A stretch of 61,852 bases of DNA, taken from QHXQ01 sp036389375. Lineage in GTDB: Bacteria; Acidobacteriota; Blastocatellia; Pyrinomonadales; Pyrinomonadaceae. The stretch spans positions 1 through 61,852 of the forward strand of contig DASVQA010000001.1 in assembly GCA_036389375.1 (NCBI GenBank), read 5' to 3'. The position numbers and the translations under genes are program-made. Positions 8,386 to 16,086 of this stretch are shown here, piece after piece. Below the pieces are notes generated by a model. It saw nothing but the letters and a program-made list of their open reading frames with translations, had not been told where the DNA came from and made no database searches. Numbering within the stretch: position 1 is the first letter of the stretch; each line of letters opens with the position of its first letter.

Positions 8386-9642
8386 TTGGCCAACACGCTC
8401 GCCGTCATCAACTGCACGCAACTCGTCACGCTCAAAGGGCCGGCGCGCGCGCGCACTCATGCGGAGTTGGGCGAGTTGGGCATCATCGCGGACGGCGCGC
8501 TGCTGGTGCGCGACGGGCGCATCGCGGCGGTCGGCACGCGGCGCGAGATCGAGCCGTTGATTGCAGCCGATTGCCCTGTGCTCGACGCTGACCGCCGCAT
8601 CGTCCTGCCGGGCTTCGTGGATGCACACACGCATCCGGTCTTTGCGGGCACGCGCGCCGACGAGTTTGAACAGCGCACGCGCGGCGCGACGTATCAGGAG
8701 ATCGCGGCGGCCGGCGGCGGCATCAGCGCGACCGTCCGGCACACGCGCGCCGCGAGCGAGCGCGAGTTGGTGGCGGCGGGCGAGCGTTACGCGGCTTGGT
8801 TTCTGCGCGGCGGCACGACGACCGTCGAGGCGAAATCGGGCTACGGGCTGACGCTCGAAGACGAACTAAAAATCCTGCGCGCGATCCGGCGACTCGACGA
8901 AGCAACACCCTTGCGCTACGTGCCGACGTTTCTCGGCGCGCATGATGTGCCGGAAGAGTATCGCCAGCGCCGTGAGGCTTATGTCGAACTGCTCATTAAC
9001 GAGATGCTGCCGCAAGTGGCGACCGAAAAACTCGCCGAATACTGCGACGCCTTCTGCGAGGCGCGCGTGTTCACGCCCGAGGAGACGTGGCGCATACTGT
9101 CGGCTGCGCGCTGTCACGGTCTGGGTCTGCGCCTGCACGCCGATCAACTCTCGCTCTCGGGCGGCGCACAACTCGCAGCCGAACTCGGCACAGCGACCGC
9201 AGACCATCTTGAGCACACGGACGCACACGGCATCACGGCGCTCAAAGACGCGGGCGTACAGCCCGTCCTGTTGCCCGGCTCTGTCTACGCGCTCGGTTCG
9301 TCGCGCTACCCGGCGGCGCGCGCGATGATTGACGCAGGGCTGGCCGTCGTCATTGCCACCGACTTCAACCCCGGTTCCAGCCCCGTGCCGTCCATGCTCA
9401 CGATCCTGTCGCTCGCCTGCACGCAGATGAAGCTGACGCCGGCCGAGGCGCTCACCTGCGCGACGATTAACGCGGCTTATACTCTCAATCGCGGCGCGGA
9501 ACTTGGCTCGCTTGAGACGGGTAAGCGCGCCGACTTTTGTCTCCACGACTGCACGGACTACCGCGAGTTGGCCTACTTCTTCGGCGTCGAACACGCGCAC
9601 GCGGTCTACGTCGGCGGCCGCGCCGCCTTCCGGCGCACATGA
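8386..9642 (+). CDS. hutI: Imidazolonepropionase
   Basis: HutI hydrolyses 4-imidazolone-5-propanoate to N-formimidoyl-L-glutamate, the third step of histidine degradation. The 418-residue product is normal length. It has the amidohydrolase metal motif VDAHTHPVFAGTRADEF, the substrate loop KSGYGL, FLGAHDVPEEY, LHADQLS with a metal His, DHLEHTD, and ATDFNPGSSP with the catalytic Asp. The start is TTG, with GAGGAA 5 bases upstream. No other hut gene is in the window, so its pathway partners must lie elsewhere. Confidence 0.95.
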   Translation: MANTLAVINCTQLVTLKGPARARTHAELGELGIIADGALLVRDGRIAAVGTRREIEPLIAADCPVLDADRRIVLPGFVDAHTHPVFAGTRADEFEQRTRGATYQEIAAAGGGISATVRHTRAASERELVAAGERYAAWFLRGGTTTVEAKSGYGLTLEDELKILRAIRRLDEATPLRYVPTFLGAHDVPEEYRQRREAYVELLINEMLPQVATEKLAEYCDAFCEARVFTPEETWRILSAARCHGLGLRLHADQLSLSGGAQLAAELGTATADHLEHTDAHGITALKDAGVQPVLLPGSVYALGSSRYPAARAMIDAGLAVVIATDFNPGSSPVPSMLTILSLACTQMKLTPAEALTCATINAAYTLNRGAELGSLETGKRADFCLHDCTDYRELAYFFGVEHAHAVYVGGRAAFRRT

Positions 9643-9753
9643 GTTGCCGCCGAAGCCGGTGCGCGGCAGGGCAAAAGAAGAAAAATTCACCGGCAAACCG
9701 GCTGTTAGAGCGAGTCAACTGTATGCTCCGCTTCTCGCATCTGTTGGATCACA

Positions 9754-9771
9754 GAGTTGGTTAACCAACTC
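9754..9771. promoter_or_regulatory. Perfect 18-bp palindrome, candidate operator
   Basis: GAGTTGGTTAACCAACTC is a perfect 18-bp inverted repeat with no spacer, centred on GTTAAC. It lies 80 bp before the SdpI-like gene and 110 bp after hutI. A spacerless palindrome suits a dimeric repressor site better than a terminator. No regulator gene is adjacent. Confidence 0.45.
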
Positions 9772-9849
9772 CGGCAGGCAACGTCTGACAAAGGGTTGGG
9801 CGTTTCGCATCTGATGGGACAATTTTGTCGTATGAGTTGAGGCACAACG

Positions 9850-10191
9850 ATGGAAGATTTGATCTTGCTCACGCTTTTCTTCATCGTGGACGGCGGCATG
9901 CTGATCGCGCTCGGTCTCCCCTTACTTAAGGGTCAGGTGTCGCCTAATTCGTGGTACGGCTTTCGGACGCGCAAGAGTTTATCCGACGAAAAAATTTGGT
10001 ATGCCGTGAACCGTAGCGCGGGCAAAGATATGATTCTGGCGGGCGTCCTGATCATCGCCAGTTCAATAGTCCTGCTTATGCTCGGCGGGCGCGTAAGTTT
10101 CGAGCGGGCCGCTGCCGTGCTGGTGACGGTCACGTTGCTGTCGGTGGCGTGGATGATCATTCATGGCTACTTGGTGCTGCGGCGCATGTAG
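9850..10191 (+). CDS. SdpI-family integral membrane protein
   Basis: The 113-residue product has three predicted membrane helices (about 4-24, 58-78, 85-108). The segment PNSWYGFRTRKSLSDEKIWYAVNRSAGKDM between helices 1 and 2 matches the P-N-x-x-YGxRT...W..N signature of the SdpI/YhfL C-terminal domain. SdpI is the immunity protein against the Bacillus SDP toxin and also acts as a signal receptor; many homologues in other phyla have no known role. Here there is no SdpR-like regulator or toxin gene beside it. Base composition is lower in GC than the neighbours. The gene follows a perfect palindrome and precedes the RNA-rich gap. Confidence 0.72.
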   Translation: MEDLILLTLFFIVDGGMLIALGLPLLKGQVSPNSWYGFRTRKSLSDEKIWYAVNRSAGKDMILAGVLIIASSIVLLMLGGRVSFERAAAVLVTVTLLSVAWMIIHGYLVLRRM

Positions 10192-10237
10192 CGCGTAGGC
10201 TCAGGTGCTACACAAACATGGCGAGTGAAAATAATTA

Positions 10238-10266
10238 TTGACGCATAATCTGTTGTCCTCTATCAT
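10238..10266 (+). promoter_or_regulatory. Sigma-70 type promoter of the micro-ORF transcript
   Basis: TTGACG (10238-10243), a 17-bp spacer and TATCAT (10261-10266) make a near-consensus promoter. The start of transcription would fall near 10273. Nothing but the micro-ORF and a terminator lies downstream before the next promoter. Confidence 0.75.
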
Positions 10267-10302
10267 CGCCGCAACACTGGAAAGGAGGTGATCCTAAAGC
10301 AT

Positions 10303-10338
10303 ATGAGTTTTAATCACAGTGAGGTGGCTGAGACCTAA
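10303..10338 (+). CDS. Micro-ORF of 11 codons behind an extended Shine-Dalgarno
   Basis: The ORF reads MSFNHSEVAET then TAA. The ATG lies 14 bases after the GGAGG core of the 15-nt Shine-Dalgarno, longer than usual, but 8 bases after the last pairing base. After the TAA the same frame stays open for 21 more codons to a TGA at 10402-10404, which may be chance. The peptide has no Cys, no hydrophobic stretch and no resemblance I recognise to known leader or modified peptides. Whether the peptide or the act of translation matters cannot be told. Confidence 0.45.
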   Translation: MSFNHSEVAET

Positions 10339-10450
10339 AAACGGACTCGCAACCGGAATTTGTTCGGGCGTTGTCTGTTCGTCGCTGAAGGGTTGTGCCG
10401 CTGATCAATAGCACACCCAGCACGCAGGTCAATCCCAACAGTTCACCGGA

Positions 10451-10486
10451 AAACCGCCCGCGCACGAGTTGCGGGCGGTTTTTCTC
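10451..10486 (+). terminator. Intrinsic terminator of the micro-ORF transcript
   Basis: The 11-bp stem AAACCGCCCGC (10451-10461) pairs with GCGGGCGGTTT (10471-10481) around a 9-nt loop, followed by TTTTTCTCTTT. This is a textbook rho-independent terminator on the plus strand. Confidence 0.85.
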
Positions 10487-10518
10487 TTTGGGGCGGACTA
10501 TGCCGCATCGTTAACAGC

Positions 10519-10552
10519 GCCAATTCTTGCAAGTTATTACGCAAGAATTGGC
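10519..10552. repeat. Perfect 12-bp inverted repeat, function unknown
   Basis: GCCAATTCTTGC (10519-10530) and GCAAGAATTGGC (10541-10552) are perfect complements separated by 10 nt. No T run follows on either strand, so it is not a standard terminator. It lies between the micro-ORF terminator and the promoter of the small RNA. Confidence 0.5.
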
Positions 10553-10665
10553 CCTTGTAAGTAGATTTTGGGTTGTTGAGCGATGATTTTGGGCACTGAG
10601 ATTGGCTGCGACCATGAATTAGACGATGGGCAGGCTATCGCCTCGCATGATCTGCAAATTGGTAC

Positions 10666-10694
10666 TTGCATCGCGCGGCCGTTTTGTCTATATT
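10666..10694 (+). promoter_or_regulatory. Sigma-70 type promoter of small RNA copy 1
   Basis: TTGCAT (10666-10671), a 17-bp spacer and TATATT (10689-10694). The predicted start, near 10701, is just before the first hairpin. The paralogous RNA has a similar promoter with an identical TATATT box. Confidence 0.75.
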
Positions 10695-10700
10695 ACGCAC

Positions 10701-10810
10701 AACCGAGGCGTTGGTGAATCCTTCGTCTCACCGGTTGATGGGGTGAGGACATCAATCGGACTATGAACAGGCGCGAAGCTCCCAAAAGCTGCCGCGCCTG
10801 TTCGCTTTTC
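10701..10810 (+). ncRNA. Three-hairpin small RNA, copy 1
   Basis: Hairpin 1 pairs GAGGCG (10705-10710) with CGTCTC (10724-10729). Hairpin 2 pairs CCGGTTGATG (10731-10740) with CATCAATCGG (10750-10759) around the loop GGGTGAGGA. Hairpin 3 pairs GAACAGGCGCG (10765-10775) with CGCGCCTGTTC (10793-10803), followed by GCTTTTC, and acts as a terminator. Copy 2 near 27,151 keeps the loops and changes paired bases together. The loops carry TTGGTGAATCC, GGGTGAGGA and CTCCCAAAA. The GGA in loop 2 could be a CsrA-type site, but that is a guess. I cannot assign it to a known family; acidobacterial motifs such as Acido-1 should be compared. Confidence 0.8.
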
Positions 10811-10849
10811 CAGCCAAAAATTTCTGCGCCGGCGGCAAACTAGAACGGC

Positions 10850-11257
10850 TCATTCAGCATGCTCTCGATGCACGGGCAGAAACTTGCGCAACAACGCTTC
10901 GAGGCGGTCGAAATCAACCGGCTTGTTAACGAACTCGTCGCAGCCGGCGGCGAGCGCGCGTTCCTTGTACTCGCGCTCGTGGTGCGCCGTCACGGCGACG
11001 ATCAGCACGTCGTTTAAGAAACCCTGTTCGCGTATCTGGCGCGTGGCGGAGATGCCGTCGAGCACGGGCAGGCTCAAGTCCATCAGGATCAGGCGCGGGT
11101 GTCTGCTCTTGGCGAGTTCGACGGCGCGCTGGCCGTTCGCCGCTTCCAACACGTAGTAGCCTTTGCGCTCCAACAGCAACTTGAGAAACTGGCGCGTGTC
11201 GTCGAAGTCTTCCACCACCATAACCGTCCGAGGATCGGCAGAAGTAGTCGTCATCAT
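10850..11257 (-). CDS. Stand-alone response regulator receiver (CheY-like)
   Basis: The 135-residue product is a single receiver domain with no output domain. It shows the acidic pocket VVED (16-17), phospho-acceptor Asp60 in LILMDLSLP, Thr90 in VAVTAH and Lys112 in FVNKPVD. There is no histidine kinase nearby, so its partner is unknown. It may act by protein-protein contact, as CheY or DivK do. Two ATG codons lie in tandem at the start. The gene is the last of the minus-strand group; its 5' side faces the phosphate transporter with about 140 bp between. Confidence 0.93.
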   Translation of the reverse strand: MMTTTSADPRTVMVVEDFDDTRQFLKLLLERKGYYVLEAANGQRAVELAKSRHPRLILMDLSLPVLDGISATRQIREQGFLNDVLIVAVTAHHEREYKERALAAGCDEFVNKPVDFDRLEALLRKFLPVHREHAE

Positions 11258-11398
11258 TATGTAATAAACCCTTCCCTGACTCGTCGAGTGAGTCGAAAAA
11301 ATTGCCTGGGGGAATGTGTTTGCGGGGACGTTCTGGATATTAGGCTAGCAGGCGACGGAAGACAAGCGTGCGGCCCACACGCGTGCGCGCCCGCGCCG

Positions 11399-12439
11399 CT
11401 AACGCACGAGGTTGTGTATCAACTCGATCAGCAGAAATGAGACGCCGGAGATGGTCGCGGCTATCGGGATCGTCAAGACCCAGGCCCAGACGATGCGCCC
11501 GGCGACGCCCCACTTGACCGCTGACAGCCGTCGCGTTGCGCCGACGCCGACAATCGCGCCCGTAATCGTGTGCGTAGTCGAGACGGGCACGCCCGTCAAC
11601 GTCACGTAAGCAAGCGTCAAGGCCGCGCCCGTCTCAGCGCAGAAGCCGCCGACGGGTTTCAGTTTCGTGATGCGCGTGCCCATCGTGCGGACGATACGCC
11701 AGCCGCCTGAGAGCGTGCCAAGCCCGATGGCGGCCTGCGCGGACAAGACCACCCAGAGGGGGATTCCGGGCAGTTCACCTTTAGGCCCGTAAGCCAACAT
11801 GCCGCCGGCTGCGAGCACGGCCGTGATGATGCCCATCGTCTTTTGCGCGTCGTTGCCGCCGTGCCCGAGCGAGAAAGCGGCGGCCGACAGCAGTTGTCCG
11901 CGCCGGAACCACTTATCAACGCGGTGCGGCGTCCAGCGCCGGAACAGCCAGAAAACGCCGACCATTAATCCGAAGCCGAGCAACATGCCGATGAGCGGCG
12001 AGAGCACGATGAACTTGATCGTGCGATACCACACATCGGTCTTCAGTAGCCCGTGCACGCCGCGATAGGCGGCGATGCCTGCGCCCGCGTAACCGCCGAG
12101 GAGCGCGTGCGAGCTAGAGGTCGGCAGACCCAGCCACCACGTGATCAAGTTCCAGATGATCGCGCCCAAGAGCGCGGCGAGCAGCACGTAGAGACGCAGG
12201 TCGGGCGCGATCAAATCCATCCGCACGCCATCGCCGATGGCTTTGGCGACGCGCGTGCCGAAGACGACGAAGGCGATGAAGTTGAAGAAGGCCGCCCACA
12301 GCACGGCCACGCCGGGCGACAGTACGCGCGTCGAGACGACGGTGGCGATAGAGTTGGCCGCGTCGTGGAAACCGTTGATGTAATCGAACACGAGCGCGAG
12401 TGCGACGAGCACGAGGACGAAGGCGAATGTTGCGGTCAT
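11399..12439 (-). CDS. pit: PiT-family inorganic phosphate transporter
   Basis: The inner-membrane, low-affinity phosphate:cation symporter has 346 residues and about ten helices. Both copies of the family's internal repeat are visible: the N-terminal DYINGFHDAANSIATVVSTRVLSP, and the second GHGGNDAQKTMGIITAVL. GLPTSSSHALLGGYAGA and TGVPVSTTHTITGAIVGVGA are the paired PVSTTH-type motifs. I chose the ATG at 12439 because the upstream extension to 12622 would overlap the DUF47 gene in another frame. It starts 13 bp after the DUF47 stop, the usual pairing. Confidence 0.93.
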   Translation of the reverse strand: MTATFAFVLVLVALALVFDYINGFHDAANSIATVVSTRVLSPGVAVLWAAFFNFIAFVVFGTRVAKAIGDGVRMDLIAPDLRLYVLLAALLGAIIWNLITWWLGLPTSSSHALLGGYAGAGIAAYRGVHGLLKTDVWYRTIKFIVLSPLIGMLLGFGLMVGVFWLFRRWTPHRVDKWFRRGQLLSAAAFSLGHGGNDAQKTMGIITAVLAAGGMLAYGPKGELPGIPLWVVLSAQAAIGLGTLSGGWRIVRTMGTRITKLKPVGGFCAETGAALTLAYVTLTGVPVSTTHTITGAIVGVGATRRLSAVKWGVAGRIVWAWVLTIPIAATISGVSFLLIELIHNLVR

Positions 12440-12452
12440 GGGCGCGGTCTCG

Positions 12453-13076
12453 TTACGTGTGCTTGATGATGACGCTCTCGATGATGTTGGCAACGTTCTC
12501 GCAGCGGTCAACGGTGGCTTCGAGTTTTTCGTAAATCTCTTTCCACTTGAGCACGGTGAGCGGGTCCGCCTCCTGCCGGAATAGCTCCCCGATGGCGGTG
12601 TGATAAATGTCGTCGCCCTCATTTTCCAGCCGGTGCATCTCGACGAGGCGCGGCGTCAGACCGACGGGTTTAGCGAGCGTCGAGACGATCTCGTGCAACT
12701 GCACGCTCATGCGATGAATTACGTCGGCGAAGCGGCGCGCGTGCGGCGACGATTCGCGCACGTCGAACATGACCATCGCCCGCGCGGCGTCGTCAATCAG
12801 GTCAACGATGTCGTCGAGCGCGCTTGAGAGCGTGTAGATGTCCTCGCGGTCGAAGGGCGTGATGAAGGTTTTGTTGAGTTGCGTCGAGACCGTGTGGGTC
12901 AACTCGTCGCAGGCGTGTTCGATGGACTTGATGCGCTGCGCGTACTCGTCATAACGCTGCTCGCCGGCCGCGAGCATCTCGACGAGTAGCTTCGAGGCGT
13001 CGAAGATGTAAGAGGTCATCTGCGAGAAGAATGAGAAATACTGATCCTCTCGCGGCAATAAGCTAAAGCGTGCCAT
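12453..13076 (-). CDS. DUF47 (PhoU-like) regulator of the Pit transporter
   Basis: The 207-residue, all-helical cytoplasmic protein belongs to the DUF47/TIGR00153 family, which resembles PhoU and is thought to control Pit activity. Characteristic segments are FDASKLLVEMLAAG, IEHACDELTHTVSTQLNKTFITPFDREDIYTLSSALDDIVDLIDDAA and ENEGDDIYHTAIGELF. The E-x3-D-x3-H metal-binding pattern of PhoU-like bundles is present in the first and last of these. The ATG at 13076 is preferred over an in-frame GTG at 13109. It is co-transcribed with pit. Confidence 0.92.
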   Translation of the reverse strand: MARFSLLPREDQYFSFFSQMTSYIFDASKLLVEMLAAGEQRYDEYAQRIKSIEHACDELTHTVSTQLNKTFITPFDREDIYTLSSALDDIVDLIDDAARAMVMFDVRESSPHARRFADVIHRMSVQLHEIVSTLAKPVGLTPRLVEMHRLENEGDDIYHTAIGELFRQEADPLTVLKWKEIYEKLEATVDRCENVANIIESVIIKHT

Positions 13077-13225
13077 CGCGCGTGCCTGCTCCGTTTCCTT
13101 AAATTGCACTCAAGAGAGCAGGAACTATAAGCGAATGGCTCGCGGGAGACAAGGAAAGACCGCGCTCGGCTGTCATTGAAAGATGACAGGCGCGGGCGCG
13201 CCAGTTAAGCCGCAGGCCCGAGGGG

Positions 13226-13260
13226 CGGGCGACGGAGATTTCAAAAGTCTCCGTCGCCCG
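13226..13260 (-). terminator. Hairpin downstream of the porin gene
   Basis: A perfect 13-bp stem (13226-13238 with 13248-13260, CGGGCGACGGAGA and its complement) lies 34 bp after the porin stop. No T run follows on the minus strand, so it may be a 3'-end stabiliser rather than a strict intrinsic terminator. Confidence 0.5.
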
Positions 13261-13293
13261 GCAGGCGCACATAAGGCTGCCTTTGTTAGCAAC

Positions 13294-15051
13294 TTAAAAG
13301 CGGAACACCGTGTCGAGTTGCAGCCGGTGGGTCGCGCGGTTGAGCGAGCCGGGCGGCGTTGCGCCGAAGGGGCCGAGCAGTCCGTTGGGGCGCTGCGAGA
13401 TGTACTCGGTCACGGTCAGCAGGACGCGCGGATCGACCGTGTAGGTGAAGCCGAGCCGGTGCGCGCGCACGTCCGATGGTTGCAGTATGTCGGAGAAGTT
13501 GAAGGGCGTTAGCACGGCGTCTTTCTCGATACGAATAAACGTGTAGCCGAACTGCACGTCGCCCGCCGCCCTGTTCTTGCCGACTTGAAGCTCCGCCCAG
13601 TAGCCGTTGTCCTCGTGGTTCGTAAGGAGACGATTCGCGCCGCCCGTGCCCGCGACGACTACGTCGTGCGCCTGCGTGTTGTGAACAAAATCGAAGAGCA
13701 GTTTAACGGGGAAGCGTTGGCTGTGGGTCAGATCAAGTTGAGCGATCAGATCGACGAGGTTGAAGCCGGAGGCGAGCCGCCCGTCGCGGTTGACCGCGTT
13801 CGTGTTGGCTACGGACGTGCCGACGTTTGCGCCCGCAACGAGCGCATCGCGCGGAATGTTAACGACAGTGTTGATGGTCTGCGCGGGTGTGGTGGCGGTC
13901 GCGGGGATGGTGAACGTGACGGGGATTTGCAGTTGCGCGCCGAAGAACTGCGCGACGTTGATGAACTGCGTGCCGGAATAATAAAGGTCTGCGGCCAAGA
14001 CGGTCAGCCCGGCGTGCGGCGTCAGTTCAAAGCGGCTGCGCAGTTGTGCGCCGTAGAGCGCGAGGTCGCGGCCGGCGTGGCGCGATTGGTCTGTGCTGAC
14101 GCGCCCGTCTGCGCCGAGCACGAAGGCGGAGCTGCGTTCGAGGAAGGGCAGTTGCCATGCGACGAAGGTTAGATTCCTGAGCTTGCCCGCTTTGAAGTCG
14201 CGCGCGTAAAGTTCGTTCAAACCTTCGGGCATCACATCCGCGTCAATCGTCATCTCGGTCGAGAGCCACGGCGGCTCGAACTTGCCGGCTTGCACGCGCA
14301 GACCCGGCACGCGCGCCGGCTTATAAGTGATGTAAGCCTGATCGACGCCAAAGGCTTTGCGCGTGAAGAAGTCCGTGAGCGTCTGATTGGACGAGTTAAC
14401 GTCTGTGAGCGTGCCGGTCGCAAGCCGCAAGCCCCACTGAAACTCGCGCTCGCCTTTCGCCACCTCGCGCCCAAATTGCCCGCGCACGGCAAAGCGCAGC
14501 CGCACGCGCCCGCGATTGCGCGCCGACAATTCGTTGCCCAGTATCGCCGGGTTCGCACTGTTTGCCAGCGCGTTCAACTGCCCGAACTGCCCCTCGTAGC
14601 GCAGCCGCAAATCGCCGCTGAAGCTAAGCGAACTGAGCAAGCCCGTCGTGATCTCCGTAGCCTTAGGCGCACTCGCGGGCTGCGCTGTCGGCCGGGCCGT
14701 TTGCGCGTTCGTGTCCGGCTGAGACTGTACATTGGTCGGGGCCGGGCCGGGCTGATCGAGCGTCGCCACGTCGCTCGTCTTGTAGGTGACGGGGGCGAGG
14801 GCGGGCGCGGCGTTGTGTGCGTTCGCGTCGCGCGCGAGCAGTTGCTGAAGCAGTTGCGCCTGCTCTTTGAGGGTGGCGCGCAGGCGCTCGATCTCCGCGC
14901 CCTGCGCCTGCAACTGGCGGCGCACGTCGTCGAGCGGCGCGGGCATCTGTGCGGTGTCTGGCGTGGGCGTGGGCGTCTGGGCCTGTGCGGCACAGGCGAG
15001 ACCGGCGATGACCGCGCACACGCGCAGTACACCCAAAACTACTTGGCGCAT
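13294..15051 (-). CDS. Outer-membrane porin with N-terminal coiled coil
   Basis: The 585-residue product has a signal peptide (cleavage near CAAQAQ), a Pro/Thr stretch, a coiled coil at about 38-75 (LDDVRRQLQAQGAEIERLRA...), a low-complexity linker, and a long beta-strand region from about 140 with alternating aromatic residues. It ends in VFRF, and a C-terminal Phe is the usual BAM recognition signal. The features (GDLRLRYEG, EFQWGLRLATG, YITYKP..GLRVQAGKFEPPWLSTEM) resemble the putative-porin family Porin_5. The order porin-DUF47-Pit suggests anion or phosphate uptake, but no basic ladder like that of OprP can be shown from sequence alone. GGAAGGA precedes the ATG. Confidence 0.75.
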   Translation of the reverse strand: MRQVVLGVLRVCAVIAGLACAAQAQTPTPTPDTAQMPAPLDDVRRQLQAQGAEIERLRATLKEQAQLLQQLLARDANAHNAAPALAPVTYKTSDVATLDQPGPAPTNVQSQPDTNAQTARPTAQPASAPKATEITTGLLSSLSFSGDLRLRYEGQFGQLNALANSANPAILGNELSARNRGRVRLRFAVRGQFGREVAKGEREFQWGLRLATGTLTDVNSSNQTLTDFFTRKAFGVDQAYITYKPARVPGLRVQAGKFEPPWLSTEMTIDADVMPEGLNELYARDFKAGKLRNLTFVAWQLPFLERSSAFVLGADGRVSTDQSRHAGRDLALYGAQLRSRFELTPHAGLTVLAADLYYSGTQFINVAQFFGAQLQIPVTFTIPATATTPAQTINTVVNIPRDALVAGANVGTSVANTNAVNRDGRLASGFNLVDLIAQLDLTHSQRFPVKLLFDFVHNTQAHDVVVAGTGGANRLLTNHEDNGYWAELQVGKNRAAGDVQFGYTFIRIEKDAVLTPFNFSDILQPSDVRAHRLGFTYTVDPRVLLTVTEYISQRPNGLLGPFGATPPGSLNRATHRLQLDTVFRF

Positions 15052-15399
15052 GGTTAATCCTTCCTTAATTCGTGATGCAAACGGCGGACATTCTAACGGG
15101 CAGAGGTTAACATCGTGTTAAGCGTGTCAGGAAATAACAGGCGTATGTTTACCCGGTGCTGGCGGGCGGGGTCAGTTGTTCCGCGTGAGCGATGAGATGA
15201 AGGCGTGAGCCGGCTGACCGGCCGGGTTGTTAGACAGCGTCGGCGTCTTCGCTGTGAGCGGTAAGTCAATGACGCGCGGCCCGCCACGTCGGCCACACGA
15301 ACCGTAGCCCCGTGCGGCTGACGCGCTGCACGGGGCTGGCTATCGAGCTATCGGCTGCTCTGAGATTGTGCGGCGCTGGCGCAGAGAAAGCGCGGCGGC
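15052..15399. other. Intergenic region with one hairpin
   Basis: This gap lies upstream of the porin and downstream of the DUF2306 gene (both minus strand). It contains AGCCCCGTGC (15306-15315) paired with GCACGGGGCT (15328-15337), a 10-bp stem that follows the DUF2306 stop by about 60 bp and could end its transcript. No T run follows. I see no further ORF with a ribosome site. Confidence 0.5.
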
Positions 15400-16086
15400 T
15401 TATGCTTGCGCGGGGCGTGCGGCGGTGCGCTCAGCTTTAATCAACGAGGCATGTTTTTTCGTTACGGCGTCGCCGCGGCGCGGGAACAGCTTGCGCCAGT
15501 TGATCACAAACGACGGGATGAAGCAGGCGACGGCGATCACGCTCCACACCACCGACACGATGCCGACTTCGCCCAACTGCTGGATCGCCGGGACGGCAAA
15601 CAGGGCGCGCGTAAAGACGAAGACCATGGCGAACGGGTAGCTGCGAATCATCCATTCACGGTGCTGCGGGATATTGCCTGCGCGCGCACAGTAGAGCGCG
15701 ACGGCGGTGGTCAGCATCCAGCCACCGGCTTGCAGCGTGGCGGCCATCACGAGCGTCGGCGGGCCCTGTTTGACCGCGATGACGACGGCGACCGGCGCGG
15801 CCGCGACGACGCAGGCGACGTAGAGTCGGCCCAAGATGCGGTGCAGCCAAAGGCTCCGCTGGCGCAGACGGTTCGAGAATTGAAACGGCGCAAGCAGCAG
15901 CGCGAGCGCGCCGCCGAGCGCGTGCGGCAGCAGCCACCATTTCACCTGCGCGAAGTGCTGCCAGGCGGGCGAGTCCGCATGCATGAGCGGCAACTCGTTG
16001 CGGTAGAAGACAAACAGCGTGAGCAGACCAAAGCAGGCGAAGAAGATGTGTTTGGCCTGAACTGAGCGGGGGTGATGCGTTGACAT
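15400..16086 (-). CDS. DUF2306 family membrane protein
   Basis: The 228-residue integral membrane protein has about six or seven helices. The segment NRLRQRSLWLHRILGRLYVACVVAAAPVAV matches the R-x4-HR-x2-GR-x-Y signature of DUF2306. HREWMIRSYPFAMVFVFTRA matches its second conserved region, with His and Arg residues at the membrane face. The function of the family is unknown; relatives have been compared with cytochrome b561-like folds. The start is set by GGAGA 7 bases before the ATG at 16086. A longer frame to 16125 lacks support. A basic tail follows the last helix. Confidence 0.8.
   Translation of the reverse strand: MSTHHPRSVQAKHIFFACFGLLTLFVFYRNELPLMHADSPAWQHFAQVKWWLLPHALGGALALLLAPFQFSNRLRQRSLWLHRILGRLYVACVVAAAPVAVVIAVKQGPPTLVMAATLQAGGWMLTTAVALYCARAGNIPQHREWMIRSYPFAMVFVFTRALFAVPAIQQLGEVGIVSVVWSVIAVACFIPSFVINWRKLFPRRGDAVTKKHASLIKAERTAARPAQA

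Larger units (their letters stand above)
10273..10486 (+). ncRNA. Short transcript with 16S-tail complement and micro-ORF
   Basis: A strong promoter and an intrinsic terminator delimit a transcript of about 215 nt. Near its 5' end, GAAAGGAGGTGATCC (10280-10294) is complementary over 15 nt to the conserved 3' tail of 16S rRNA (GGATCACCTCCTTTC). An 11-codon ORF follows. The roughly 110 nt between ORF and terminator has no clear coding potential. It could be an mRNA for a micropeptide, a regulatory RNA that binds ribosomes, or a dual-function RNA. I do not recognise a named family. Confidence 0.6.

Noticed and set aside
10280..10294. Fragment of a 16S rRNA gene 3' end on the minus strand
   Set aside because: Only the anti-Shine-Dalgarno complement matches. 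The bases beyond it do not resemble the 16S 3' region, and it sits between a promoter and an ORF in ribosome-site orientation.
10519..10552. Intrinsic terminator
   Set aside because: The stem is perfect, but neither strand has a following T run.
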